Counted from the first letter of the stretch, positions 1-8,263 are shown. The stretch is DNA of 64,000 bases from Parafannyhessea umbonata (GCF_900105025.1 NZ_LT629759.1:1302001-1366000); one strand, 5' to 3'. The notes: generated by a model from the letters alone, not told the origin. Translations and numbers: made by a program.

Positions 1-279
1 GCGTTCCACTCCTCGCAGCGCACGGCGTCGAGCGCGTCGTTCATCCACTGGACCACGTGGAAGGGGTCCATGACCCACCTCGCGTTGGGGCAGCGGCGCT
101 TGACCAGCTGCCTTATCCACCTCGCGCCGTCGGCGGTCACCACCTCTATGGCGCGCCTCTGCTCGCGCGTGAGCTCGTCGAGGAACAGGTTGAGCACGTC
201 CTTGCCGGTGCCCTCGTGCGCCCAGATGAGGCAGCCGCGGTCGTGGTCGACGACCACCGTGACGTACTTGTGGCCCTTC
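1..279 (-). pseudogene. ISL3-family transposase, C-terminal piece (split by IS21-like insertion)
   Basis: Translating the minus strand from 279 gives an uninterrupted frame that begins KGHKYVTVVVDHDRG and contains the ISL3 signature MDPFHVVQWMNDA, including the conserved DPFHV box. It runs off the window edge without a stop. It continues exactly the frame of the piece at 2809-3310, which ends DETSYKK; the 2.5-kb insertion between them carries its own ends and a 5-bp duplication. The intact gene would be an ISL3 DDE transposase acting on its own element. As seen here it is inactivated. Confidence 0.9.
275..279. repeat. Target-site duplication, left copy (CCTTC)
   Basis: CCTTC lies directly before the IS end and recurs at 2809-2813 directly after the other end. 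Removing the element and one copy restores the ISL3 transposase reading frame. Confidence 0.85.
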
Positions 280-333
280 TGTTGATTTTCAATAGGAACT
301 GCGCGGATGTCGCACGGGGACCTGACCACCGTA

Positions 334-350
334 CGCATCGGGAATTGAGC
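334..350 (+). repeat. IS21 subterminal repeat, left
   Basis: CGCATCGGGAATTGAGC; the inverted partner at 2761-2777 differs at one position. Probable IstA binding sites, by analogy with other IS21 elements. Confidence 0.7.
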
Positions 351-464
351 AGTATTCGCATGGGGGCCGTGCCCGGGCCGCGCAAGGGGCACGGCCCCCG
401 CTATGTTTCCTCCGGGCGGGATTGATGATGAGTCGGACGAGGCCCGCCCGGAGAGGAAGGAAGG

Positions 465-1928
465 ATGACCGTGCCCCTTGACACAAGACAGGCTATCAGG
501 GAACTGGACGCCGGTGGTGCGTCCAGGTCGCAGATAGCGCGCGAGCTCCATGTGAGCCGCAACACCGTCCGCAAGTACGCGGACATGGAGGACATGTCGC
601 CGGCCGCGCCCGTGAGCGCGAGGCCGCACCCCGCGATCGACGCCGACGCCGCGTGGGTGGACTCCGTCCTGGAGGCCGACCTCGGCGCGCCCAGGAAGCA
701 GCGCCACACGGCGAAGAGGATCTACGACAGGCTGGTGGAGGAGCGCGGCTACGCGGGCTCCTACTCGACCGTGTGCCGATACGTGGGCGAGTGGAGGCGC
801 GGGCACTCGCGCTCCCCGCGCGAGGGCTACCTCGAGCTCGCCTGGGAGCCCGGCACCGCGCAGGTCGACTACGGGTCGTTCCGCGCGGTCGTCGCGGGCG
901 TCCCGCGCACCCTCAGGCTCCTCGTCGTGACGCTGCCCCACTCGAACGCCCGCTTCTGCGTGGCAATGGAGCTCGAGAGGTCCGAGTGCCTCTGCTGGGG
1001 CCTGCGCCTCGTCTTCGAGTGGGCCGGGCGGGCCCCGCGCGTCCTCGTGCTCGACAACGCCACGGAGGCCGGGCGCATGCTCCGCGGCATCGTCACCGAG
1101 TCCGAGCTGTTCTCGCACTTCAGGGCCCACTACCGCTGCGAGGTCCGCTTCTGCAACCCGCACTCCGGCAACGAGAAGGGCTCCGTCGAGAACGCCGTGG
1201 GGTTCCTCCGCCGGAACCTGCTCGTCCCCGTGCCCGAGGCCGCCTCGGTCGACGAGCTCAACGAGGGGCTCAGGGCCGGCTGCGAGCGGATCAACGCCGG
1301 CGCGAGGAACAGGGCCGGGGCGCCCACGCCGGAGGCGCTCCGCGAGGACCTCGCCGGGATGCTGGCCCTGCCGGGCGCGCCCTTCGACGCGGTCAGGTGG
1401 ACGCACGCGCGCGCCGACAAGCGCGGCTACGTGCGCGTGGACGGCAACCTCTACTGCGTCGGGCCCGCCTGGCACGACCGCGAGCTCGTGGTGGGCGTGC
1501 GCGCCAGGTCGGTCGAGGTCCTCGCCGACCGGGGCAGGCGCGTCGCCACGCTCGCGCGCAGCTTCGGTGAGGGCGAGACCGTGAGGAACCCGGCGTCGCT
1601 GATCCCGGCGCTGGTGGCGAGGCCGAGGGCCTTCGGGGAGTCGACCATCAGGCGCGACATGCCCGGGGCGCTCGTGGGAGAGCTCGACCGCTGCGACAAG
1701 GCCGGGAGGAGGAAGGCCCTCAGGGCGATAGGGAGGGCGTCCGAGCACTCCGGCTTCGGCGCCGCCTGCGAGGCGGCCGCGAGGATCTTCGCGGGCGGCA
1801 GGGTCCCGGACGACGCGTCCTGCGACGCGCTCGCGAGGCGCGTGGCCGCGGGCGGCCCCGAGCCGGGGCAGGCCGACCTCGCCGTCTACGACGGCTTCCT
1901 CGGGGAGGCGGCGCGGGATGCAGAGTAG
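465..1928 (+). CDS. istA: IS21-family transposase IstA
   Basis: 487-residue DDE transposase that cuts and joins IS21-type ends. An N-terminal helix-turn-helix is visible at about residues 20-38 (SRSQIARELHVSRNTVRKYA). The integrase core holds the three acidic residues expected: D in AQVDYGSF (about 135), D in VLVLDNATEAG (about 197) and E in KGSVENAV (about 242). The length fits the family. The ATG follows a purine-rich AGGAAGGA run directly. istB starts inside its last codons, as usual for the istAB pair. It is clearly different from the second IstA at 5681-7201, so the two elements are not recent copies of each other. Confidence 0.93.
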   Translation: MTVPLDTRQAIRELDAGGASRSQIARELHVSRNTVRKYADMEDMSPAAPVSARPHPAIDADAAWVDSVLEADLGAPRKQRHTAKRIYDRLVEERGYAGSYSTVCRYVGEWRRGHSRSPREGYLELAWEPGTAQVDYGSFRAVVAGVPRTLRLLVVTLPHSNARFCVAMELERSECLCWGLRLVFEWAGRAPRVLVLDNATEAGRMLRGIVTESELFSHFRAHYRCEVRFCNPHSGNEKGSVENAVGFLRRNLLVPVPEAASVDELNEGLRAGCERINAGARNRAGAPTPEALREDLAGMLALPGAPFDAVRWTHARADKRGYVRVDGNLYCVGPAWHDRELVVGVRARSVEVLADRGRRVATLARSFGEGETVRNPASLIPALVARPRAFGESTIRRDMPGALVGELDRCDKAGRRKALRAIGRASEHSGFGAACEAAARIFAGGRVPDDASCDALARRVAAGGPEPGQADLAVYDGFLGEAARDAE

Positions 1929-2676
1929 CGCGAGCGTGGCGGACGCGGTCGTGGAGGCCGGCAAGAGGTGCTCGCTCACGAAGTCCGTGCTCGCGGAGTG
2001 GGCCAGGAGGGGCACGCCCAGGCAGGTCGAGTACCTCCTCGGCTACCTCGAGGCCGAGGGCGCGAGCAGGGACGCCTCGAAGAGGGCGCAGCTCCTGAGG
2101 AGGTGCGCCCTGCCGCAGGCCAAGACCTTCGAGGGCTACGACTGGTCGTGCGTGTCCTGGCCGGACGGCTTCGGCAGGGACGACCTGCTCTCGCTGTCGT
2201 TCCTGGGCGGCCGCGAGGACCTCGTGCTCATGGGCGACGTCGGCACGGGCAAGACCCACATGGCCGAGGCGCTCTGCGTGCTGGCGTGCCAGTCGGCGCG
2301 GCCCGCGCGCTTCTTCACCGCCTCCTCGCTCGTCGGCAGGCTGCGCCGGGCCCGCGACGAGGGCAGGCTCGACCGCGAGCTCGCCCAGGTCGGCCGTGCC
2401 GAGCTGCTGGTCGTCGACGAGCTCGGGTTCCTCCCGCTCGACGTCGACGGGGCCAGGCTGCTCTTCCAGGTGGTCTCGCAGGCCTACGAGACGCAGTCCG
2501 TCGTCTTCACGACCAACCTGGAGTTCTCGAGGTGGGGGTCCGTCTTCGGCGACGACCAGATGGCCGCGGCCGTGATCGACCGCGTCGTCCACCACGGCAG
2601 GCTCCTCCAGTTCAGGGGCGAGTCCTACCGCGTGAGGCACGCGCTGATGTCCCCGGACGGGGGCGGCGCGGAGTAG
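1918..2676 (+). CDS. istB: IS21-family helper ATPase IstB
   Basis: 252-residue AAA+ ATPase of the DnaC/IstB type that selects the target and stimulates IstA. Walker A is seen as GDVGTGKTHMAEA (about residues 105-117) and Walker B as LLVVDELGFLPLD. The start overlaps the end of istA by 11 bp, indicating translational coupling. The final residues are followed by the right IS end, with repeats of CGCTCAA between 2757 and 2790. Function is assigned from the family and from the partner gene. Confidence 0.92.
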   Translation: MQSSASVADAVVEAGKRCSLTKSVLAEWARRGTPRQVEYLLGYLEAEGASRDASKRAQLLRRCALPQAKTFEGYDWSCVSWPDGFGRDDLLSLSFLGGREDLVLMGDVGTGKTHMAEALCVLACQSARPARFFTASSLVGRLRRARDEGRLDRELAQVGRAELLVVDELGFLPLDVDGARLLFQVVSQAYETQSVVFTTNLEFSRWGSVFGDDQMAAAVIDRVVHHGRLLQFRGESYRVRHALMSPDGGGAE

Positions 2677-2760
2677 GCGGTCCGGCGGCCGCGCCCGAAG
2701 CGGCGGAGGGCGGGCCCCGCGAGAATTGCGCAGGGCCCGCCCAAGTCAAGTGAGAAATCC

Positions 2761-2777
2761 GCTCAAATCCCGATGCG
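2761..2777 (-). repeat. IS21 subterminal repeat, right
   Basis: Inverted partner of 334-350 with one mismatch, about 31 bp from the right element end. Confidence 0.7.
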
Positions 2778-2808
2778 ATATTCGCTCAAGAACTATTGAC
2801 ATAACACA

Positions 2809-3310
2809 CCTTCTTGTACGACGTCTCGTCGATGCCGATGCGGCGCACGCCGTCGAACCTCGAGGCGCCGCGCGCGGCCTCCAGCTCGGCGTAGACGCGC
2901 CTGCACACGCCGCCCACGCTGTGCCACTCGACGCGGGCGAGCTCGGAGACCGCCGAGGCGGTGCAGCGGACCGCCAGCCACGCCACCCAGTCCTCGAAGT
3001 CGCGCGTGAAGCGCGCCCCGTGCCGCGCCCAGGGGACGGCCTCGGTGCGCACGCCGTGCTCCGGGCAGCGCACCCTGCAGGGCGCGTACTCCAGGTAGCA
3101 GGCCGAGCGCGCCAGGTCCATCGCCCTCCACAGCCTGGGGGCCCCGCGGTTCGCCATGTCGTAGAAGTCGCAGGCCCTGCCGCATACGGGGCAGCGGCGC
3201 TGCTCGCGCTTGTAGGGCCGGACGCTCACGACGATGCGCTCGGCCTCGATGCGCGCGCCCAGGACGACCGTGCGGGCCAGACCGAGGGCGAGAAGTAGTA
3301 GACTCTTCAT
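2809..3310 (-). pseudogene. ISL3-family transposase, N-terminal piece
   Basis: Begins with ATG at 3310 and runs to the insertion point. It carries the N-terminal zinc-ribbon of ISL3 transposases (CPVCGRACDFYD, then a second cysteine at CRVRCPEHG), a helix-turn-helix-like stretch, and the start of the catalytic domain at IGIDETSYKK, whose D is the first catalytic acid. The frame continues in the piece at 1-279. The terminal inverted repeat of this ISL3 element was not identified. A translation into the IS21 end would add only a few foreign residues before a stop. Confidence 0.9.
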
Positions 3311-3367
3311 GCGTCACACCTCTTCGGTTGTCTGAATTTGGCTTAGCAATCATAGGCGGATGACGCG

Positions 3368-3393
3368 GAAACGGCCCCTCCCGGGGCCGTTTC
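3368..3393. other. Perfect GC-rich hairpin, 11-bp stem
   Basis: GAAACGGCCCC and GGGGCCGTTTC flank a TCCC loop, 58 bp upstream of the ISL3 transposase start. There is no T-run on either side. It could be a transcription block protecting the transposase from outside read-through, or part of the ISL3 end. The rest of 3311-3476 shows no gene. Confidence 0.6.
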
Positions 3394-3547
3394 AGTTCCA
3401 GATCGTTGTTTTCGCCCGCTGAGCTGGGCCTATGCCGGAATCTCTCCCACAGAAACCACCGAAGAGCCAGTTTGTTTGACACGGATTTGCTTCTGCTACC
3501 GAAAGTCCTTGCCTAATGGTGCCCCAATCCTAGCCTTCCGGTCGTCC

Positions 3548-4258
3548 CTAGGCCACCCTCTCGTTGATTCCCGCGTAGTACCAGCTTGCCGGCGTGTCGT
3601 ACCCCAGCGACTGGTGAATCCTGGCGTCGTTGTAGTAGCCCACGAACTCGGCGACGAGGCGCCCCAGCTCCTTGGGCGTCGAGTACTCGTGTGTCCTCAG
3701 CCACTCCGACTTCAGGGTCCTGAACCACCTCTCCATCAGCACGTTGTCCCTCCAGCGGGCCCTGCCGTCCATGCTCTGCGTGACGCGGTTCGATGCGAGG
3801 AGCGAGACGTAGACGTCCGAGCCGAAGACCGACCCCTGGTCGGAGTTCATGACGGAGGGTGTGCCGTGCTCGGCGAAGGCCCGCCGCACGCACCTGACGA
3901 CATCCTCGGCCCGCATCGTGTCCGACAGCCTCCAGCCCACGATGTAGCGGCTGTGCCAGTCGATCACGGCGGTGAGGTACATGTGGTGGCCACCTATCTG
4001 GACGTAGGTGATGTCCGTCGACCACACCTGGTTGGGGAAGAGGATCTTCTTGCCTTTGAGCAGGTAGGGGAACCTCTTCGAGCGCTTGGATGGTTTGGAG
4101 AGCGAGGGAAGCGGGCAGCAGGGTCGTATGTTCATCTCGTGCATGAGGCTCGTCACGTGCCAGCGGGTGACGTCCTCGCCGTCCTTCCTGAGCTGCCTGG
4201 CGATCTTCCTCGCCCCGTACGCGGGGTTGTCCGCATGGATCCCGTCTATCTTTGCCAT
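3548..4258 (-). CDS. IS3-family transposase OrfB (DDE domain)
   Basis: 236 residues from ATG 4258 with the rve/DDE core: first D in WSTDITYVQIGG, second D in VMNSDQGSVF, E in DNVLMERWFRTLKSEWL. The open frame continues upstream of this ATG for about 40 codons and encodes the usual OrfB N-terminal motif (ITRKRASELLGVPRSSTYYER), which has no start codon of its own. The functional protein is therefore probably made by frameshifting from orfA. The frame relation is +1 (or -2), not the -1 normal for IS3 elements; see findings. Activity is uncertain. Confidence 0.88.
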   Translation of the reverse strand: MAKIDGIHADNPAYGARKIARQLRKDGEDVTRWHVTSLMHEMNIRPCCPLPSLSKPSKRSKRFPYLLKGKKILFPNQVWSTDITYVQIGGHHMYLTAVIDWHSRYIVGWRLSDTMRAEDVVRCVRRAFAEHGTPSVMNSDQGSVFGSDVYVSLLASNRVTQSMDGRARWRDNVLMERWFRTLKSEWLRTHEYSTPKELGRLVAEFVGYYNDARIHQSLGYDTPASWYYAGINERVA

Positions 4259-4370
4259 GAGGCGCTCGTCCTCCTCGGAGGTCTCCTTCTTCTCCCTGCG
4301 CTCGTAGTAGGTGGAGCTTCTAGGTACGCCCAGGAGCTCCGAGGCCCTCTTGCGGGTGATGCCGGCATGC

Positions 4371-4769
4371 TCACCCGCGGCCTCCCGGCACCTCTCCCGG
4401 GTCGTAGCCGCACTCGTCGCAAAACCGCTGGAGGAAGTCGCGCTCGACGGTGAGCTGGCCGATCGTCCTCAGCAGCTCGTCGTGCTCCTTTGCAGCGGCT
4501 TCCTCCCTGGCCTTCCTCTCGCGCTCCTGCTTGGTCTTGCCGAAGACGTCGGTGGCGCCCTCGTCGAGGAGCTGGTCCCTCCACTCGGCGGCGAGCGAGG
4601 GCGCTATCCCGTTCTCCGACGCCACCTGGGAGAGGGTCTTCTCGCCCTTGTAGACCTCAAGCGCGACCCTCATCTTGAACTTGGGGTCGTACTTCCTTCT
4701 CGTCGTCTTGCCCATGATTCCAAAGCCCTTCCGTGCCTTTCGACACATCTTAGGGCTTTCGGTAGGCAT
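4371..4769 (-). CDS. IS3-family OrfA (HTH DNA-binding protein)
   Basis: 132 residues with ATG at 4769. It contains a helix-turn-helix (FKMRVALEVYKGEKTLSQVASENGIAP region, residues about 30-60) and a following leucine-rich coiled segment (HDELLRTIGQLTVERDFLQRF) as in IS3 OrfA proteins, which bind the IS ends and dimerise. The alternative ATG at 4712 (MGKTTRRKYDPKFK) looks more like the usual family N-terminus. It stops at 4371, inside the region that must be translated in another frame for OrfB. Confidence 0.85.
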   Translation of the reverse strand: MPTESPKMCRKARKGFGIMGKTTRRKYDPKFKMRVALEVYKGEKTLSQVASENGIAPSLAAEWRDQLLDEGATDVFGKTKQERERKAREEAAAKEHDELLRTIGQLTVERDFLQRFCDECGYDPGEVPGGRG

Positions 4770-4785
4770 GGCTCAAACGTGTCTA

Positions 4786-5120
4786 GATCTGGGCAGCCAT
4801 ATCACGCCTCCGCCGTCGAGGCGGTTCGGTCGAGGGGGCTCAGGAGCCTGCACGGCGTCGACGCGGCGATCGCGAGGGCGGAGGCCGAGGGGCGCGCCAA
4901 GGACGCAAGGCTCCTCTCGGACGCGCGGGAGTGCTGCGAGGAGCACGGGCTCCTTCCCGAGACGGCACACCATACCAGCGGAAACGCCAGGCCCTCGAAG
5001 CGCCACGCAAACAAGCGGCGGTCCTCCGCCGCGGGCGGCACACGCCACGCGGAGGGCGCGGGACAGAGGCAGATGGAGGTCCGGAGGGACGACCGCGGCG
5101 AGAGGGGCGACTCAAGGTGA
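4786..5120 (+). pseudogene. Truncated ICE gene, C-terminal remnant
   Basis: Open frame entering directly from the IS3 end and ending with TGA at 5118-5120. The encoded segment (for example GVDAAIARAEAEGRAKDARL, then a basic, low-complexity tail) has the codon bias of the ICE genes. No start is visible, so this is read as the 3' end of a gene cut by the IS. I do not recognise the family. Its last bases overlap the GTG of the next gene, a coupling typical of the ICE. Confidence 0.5.
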
Positions 5121-5522
5121 GGATCACGGTCTGGTACGAGGACGGCGGCCTCGAGGAGTTCGACACGACGGCGCTCACCACCGCCGGGGCGCTCGGTGCG
5201 CCGGACGCGATGACTGACGTGGCCGTCCGGCTCGTAGAGGGCGACGGCATGTGGGCCGAGCTCAGCTGGTACGACTCCGCATCCATCGGCGGCGGTGACG
5301 AGCAGCTCGCCCCCAGGCGCGCAGGCTGCAGGGCGCACCTGCTCTCGGAGGGCGAGCTCGCGCGCGTGAGGTCGTGCGACGTCGACGGCGCGCGCTGGCT
5401 CACGCGCGTGGGGCCGGACCTCGTCGACGAGCGCAGGCTCTCGGAGCTCCTCGCGCTCCTATACGAGCCGCCGGTCGAGGGGATGTCCCTCGCGAGGAGG
5501 TCCGTCTGGCTGCTCGGGCACC
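5117..5522 (+). pseudogene. Conserved-type ICE gene, 5' part (split by second IS21 element)
   Basis: Starts at GTG 5117 (VRITVWYEDGGLEEFDTTAL), overlapping the stop of the preceding remnant. The frame is open to the IS end at 5523. Joined to 8041-8164 across one copy of GCACC it gives a protein of about 180 residues ending RHDAIVPNEVG. The N-terminal 50 residues look like a small beta-rich domain and the C-terminal part is helical; the function is not known to me. As sequenced it would read a few foreign residues into the IS and stop at 5554. Confidence 0.75.
5518..5522. repeat. Target-site duplication, left copy (GCACC)
   Basis: GCACC directly precedes the second IS21 element and recurs at 8041-8045 after it. 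Confidence 0.9.
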
Positions 5523-5680
5523 TGTGTTTGATAGCGTCTTATTTGCGGGTTTGAGCGTCGGAAAGTTTCGGGTCTGAGCACGAAAAAATTACTGGTTCGT
5601 GCATGGGCACGCCGACCATCCCGCGATTGGCCCAACATGTCGTTGCTTCGGTTTACGACGTGAGGAGGGCCAGAGGGGAA

Positions 5681-7201
5681 ATGATCGGCGTGGACAAGAT
5701 AGAGGATATACGCAGGAGGGCGCGGCGTGGCGAGCCGATTGCGGCGATCGCGAGGGCGGTCGGCGTGTCGGAGCCCACTGCGAGGAAGTACGCCAGGATG
5801 GACGACCTGTCGCCCGAGCCCCCGAGGAGGAGGAAGCCCGAGAGCGAGGTGCTCGCCCCCTACGAGGGGACGATAGACTCCTGGCTCGACGACGACTGCA
5901 GGAACTGGCGTAAGCAGCGCCACACGGCCGTGAGGGTGTATGTGAGGCTTCGGGACGAGCTGGGCTACGACGGCTCCTACTCAACCGTGCAGCGCTACGT
6001 CAGGCGCCGCCGCGAGGAGATGGCCAGGGAGCGTGACCGCAGGGACGCCGAGGGCTTCCTTACGCTGAGCTGGCTGCCCGGCGAGGTCCAGGTCGACTTC
6101 GGGGAGGCGGACTTCAGGGTGCGTGGCGTCCTCACCAGGGGCAAGTACCTGACCGTCACCTTCCCGCACTCCAACGTGGGGCTCACCCAGGTGTTCTGGG
6201 GCGAGACGTCCGAGTGCGTCTGCCAGGGGCTCCGCAACGTCTTCGAGTTCGCGGGCGGCGTGCCGAGGAGGGCCGTCTTCGACAACGCCACCGAGGTCGG
6301 CAGGCGCGTCGGGGGCGAGGTCAGGCTCTCGGAGCTCTTCCGGCGCTTCGCGGCGCACTACGGGCTCGACTACACCTTCACCAACCCCTACTCGGGCAAC
6401 GAGAAGGGCAATGTCGAGAACAAGGTCGGGTGCCACAGGAGGAACCTCTTCGTGCCCGTCCCGTCGTTCCACGACGTCTCCGCGTTCAACCGCAGGCTGC
6501 TCGGGGACTGCCTCGACCTCAGCGCGGGCAAGCGCCACTACAGGCTCGGCACGCCCGAGCTCGAGCTGTTCGGGGAGGACAAAGACGCGCTCTCGCCGCT
6601 GCCGCCGGCCGCGTTCTCGTGTGTGAGGTGGGAGACCAGGACGTGCAACAAGCAGGGCACCTTCACCGTAGGCGGCCCCCACCGCTACTCGGCCGGGCCC
6701 GCCTACGCGCGCCGCCGGGTCGACGTCGCCCTGGGCGCCTTCGACGTCACGGTCTGCGACGCCTCGACCGGGGAGGTGGTCGCCACCTACGAGCGCGAGT
6801 GGGGCGAGGCCCCGACCGACAGCTCCGATCCGACCCTGCAGCTCAGGCTGCTGTGCGCGAGGCCCGCGGGTTGGAGGGACTCGAGCGTCAGGGCGTCGCT
6901 GCCGGCGGAGCTCGTGTCGTTCCTGGACTCCGAGCGCCCGGCAGACCTCGCCGCCGACCTGAGGGTGCTGCGCGACGAGAGCGCCGAGCGCGGCTGGGCC
7001 GCCGCCGTGGAGGGCATGTCGCGCTCGCTCGCGTCGACGGGCGGCCTCGATCGCGCGAGCGTCGCGCTGTCGGCTGCCAGGGCCGCCGCGGGCGACGAGC
7101 GCGTCGAGTACGACGAGGAGGTCGACCTGGGCGTCTACGACGGGGCGCTGAGGCTGCTCGAGGGAGGCGACCGCCATGCCGCAGACGAGCTCGGAGCGTG
7201 A
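5681..7201 (+). CDS. istA: IS21-family transposase IstA
   Basis: 506 residues from ATG 5681. This start is preferred over ATG 5603 because the protein then begins MIGVDKIEDIRRRARRGEPI, the usual IstA N-terminus, and purine-rich ribosome-site candidates (AGGAGGG, AGAGGGG) precede it. Helix-turn-helix at IAAIARAVGVSEPTARKYA. Catalytic acids: D in VQVDFGEAD, D in RAVFDNATEVG, E in KGNVENKVG. It carries out strand transfer at IS21 ends. Its end overlaps istB by 26 bp. Confidence 0.93.
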   Translation: MIGVDKIEDIRRRARRGEPIAAIARAVGVSEPTARKYARMDDLSPEPPRRRKPESEVLAPYEGTIDSWLDDDCRNWRKQRHTAVRVYVRLRDELGYDGSYSTVQRYVRRRREEMARERDRRDAEGFLTLSWLPGEVQVDFGEADFRVRGVLTRGKYLTVTFPHSNVGLTQVFWGETSECVCQGLRNVFEFAGGVPRRAVFDNATEVGRRVGGEVRLSELFRRFAAHYGLDYTFTNPYSGNEKGNVENKVGCHRRNLFVPVPSFHDVSAFNRRLLGDCLDLSAGKRHYRLGTPELELFGEDKDALSPLPPAAFSCVRWETRTCNKQGTFTVGGPHRYSAGPAYARRRVDVALGAFDVTVCDASTGEVVATYEREWGEAPTDSSDPTLQLRLLCARPAGWRDSSVRASLPAELVSFLDSERPADLAADLRVLRDESAERGWAAAVEGMSRSLASTGGLDRASVALSAARAAAGDERVEYDEEVDLGVYDGALRLLEGGDRHAADELGA

Positions 7202-7940
7202 GGCCGCGCAGGCGGCCTTCCGCGACGCCGCCAGGGCGCTCTTCATATCCGGCGACACCATCGCCGCCTTCCTCGGCTCCGCGACGCCCGGCCAGGTCGC
7301 GGCATGCACGTCGATGCTCGAGTCGGAGATCGCCCACCGCGACAGGGCGAAGCGGGCGCGCCTGCTCAGGCAGGCGAGGTTCCCCGTGCCGAAGTCGATC
7401 GAGGGGTTCGACTGGTCGAATGTGGCGTTCCCCGACGACTGGGGTCGCGAGGACATGTGCTCCCTGGCGTTCGTGCGCGACGCGGAGGACCTCGTGTTCT
7501 ACGGGCAGACGGGGCGCGGGAAGACCCACATGGCCACCGCGCTCGGGATCGCCGCGACGTCCGCGGGCTACCCCGCGGGGTTCTGGCAGACGGCCCAGCT
7601 GGTGCCGCGGCTGGGCAAGGCCAAGCGCGAGGGGACGCCCGGCGGGCTGCTCGCCGACGTGGCCAAGGCGAGGCTCCTGGTCCTGGACGAATTCGGCTAC
7701 GCGCCTTTCGACGTGGACGGGGCGAGGCTGCCCTGCCAGGTGATATCCGAGAGCTACGAGAGGAGGAGCGTCATATCCGCCGCCAACGTCGAGTCCGGCA
7801 GGTGGGGCACCGTCTTCGCGGACGACAAGCTCGCAGCGGCGATCGTCGACCGCGTCGCGCGCCACGGCAGGCTCGTGGAGTTCGGGGGCCCGAGCCACAG
7901 GCTGGAGGAGAGCCTGATGCTCGGGAAGTCGGGAAGGTAG
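7176..7940 (+). CDS. istB: IS21-family helper ATPase IstB
   Basis: 254 residues; Walker A GQTGRGKTHMATA and Walker B LLVLDEFGYAPFD are clear. Starts inside the end of istA, so the two are coupled. Related to the first IstB in layout (RHGRLVEFGGPSHR near the end matches HHGRLLQFRGESYR), but clearly diverged in sequence. Confidence 0.93.
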   Translation: MPQTSSEREAAQAAFRDAARALFISGDTIAAFLGSATPGQVAACTSMLESEIAHRDRAKRARLLRQARFPVPKSIEGFDWSNVAFPDDWGREDMCSLAFVRDAEDLVFYGQTGRGKTHMATALGIAATSAGYPAGFWQTAQLVPRLGKAKREGTPGGLLADVAKARLLVLDEFGYAPFDVDGARLPCQVISESYERRSVISAANVESGRWGTVFADDKLAAAIVDRVARHGRLVEFGGPSHRLEESLMLGKSGR

Positions 7941-8040
7941 GGAGGCGCCGGCGGGCCCGTGACGAAACCCGAAAAACTTTCGTGCACGGACCCGAAAGAA
8001 ATCCATGCTCAAAGTCGAAAGTCAGGCTTGACTAAACACA

Positions 8041-8164
8041 GCACCTCGCGGACGCGGACGATGGCCTCGGCATGGACGGCGCCCTCTCGCTCATGGGCAT
8101 GACGCGGGCGAGCTACCAATTCCTGTCCCGACACGATGCTATCGTCCCAAACGAGGTGGGATAG
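8041..8164 (+). pseudogene. Conserved-type ICE gene, 3' part (continuation of 5117-5522)
   Basis: After one copy of GCACC is removed, the frame continues as LADADDGLGMDGALSLMGMT and ends RHDAIVPNEVG followed by TAG at 8162-8164. It has no start of its own. The perfect frame continuation and the duplication show a clean, probably recent insertion. Confidence 0.85.
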
Positions 8165-8188
8165 CCGTCCGACAGGAGGTGGGCAACC

Positions 8189-8263
8189 ATGGCAAGGAGA
8201 CTGGTCAGGCTCGTGTTCTCGTTCTTCCGCTGGCTCTGCAGGGTCGTGCTTTTCTGGGTCTAG
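8189..8263 (+). CDS. 24-residue hydrophobic, arginine-rich peptide
   Basis: ATG at 8189 follows an excellent AGGAGG (8174-8179), and the frame ends with TAG at 8261-8263. The product, starting MARRLVRLVFSF, is a single hydrophobic helix with Arg spaced through it and Trp near the end, so it probably inserts in or lies on the membrane. It begins 25 bp after the stop of the disrupted ICE gene and would belong to the same transcript. It is too short for a family assignment. It might be a membrane-active toxin-like peptide, a leader, or a small accessory of the conjugation region; only its reading frame and ribosome site are seen. Confidence 0.55.
   Translation: MARRLVRLVFSFFRWLCRVVLFWV

Larger units (their letters stand above)
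280..2808 (+). mobile_element. IS21-family insertion sequence (first copy)
   Basis: 2,529-bp element with istA and istB on the plus strand. The left end begins TGTTGATTTTCAATAG and the right end, read inward, TGTGTTATGTCAATAG, so both carry the TG...CA termini of the family. Subterminal inverted copies of CGCATCGGGAATTGAGC (334-350) and its near-identical partner (2761-2777) fit the multiple transposase-binding sites of IS21 ends. It is flanked by the 5-bp duplication CCTTC and inserted inside an ISL3 transposase gene. Both genes look intact, so the element may still be active. Confidence 0.92.
3477..4785 (-). mobile_element. IS3-family insertion sequence
   Basis: About 1.31 kb, with orfA and orfB on the minus strand. 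The ends are imperfect inverted repeats: the left reads TGACACGGATTTG then CTACCGAAAGTCCT, the right, read inward, AGACACGTTTG then CTACCGAAAGCCCT. I see no convincing target duplication, so the outermost base at each end is uncertain by one or two. The element truncates an ICE gene whose remnant starts immediately after the right end. Confidence 0.85.
5523..8040 (+). mobile_element. IS21-family insertion sequence (second, distinct copy)
   Basis: 2,518-bp element bounded by TGTGTTTGATAGCG on the left and, read inward, TGTGTTTAGTCAAG on the right, with the 5-bp duplication GCACC. Repeats of the type TTGAGC/CTGAGC with CGAAAGT lie near both ends (5551-5582 and 8005-8022). istA and istB are intact and on the plus strand. 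Only moderately similar to the element at 280-2808, so it arrived independently. Confidence 0.93.

Noticed and set aside
3368-3393. Hairpin as a standard intrinsic terminator
   Set aside because: Perfect stem but no T-run on either strand.
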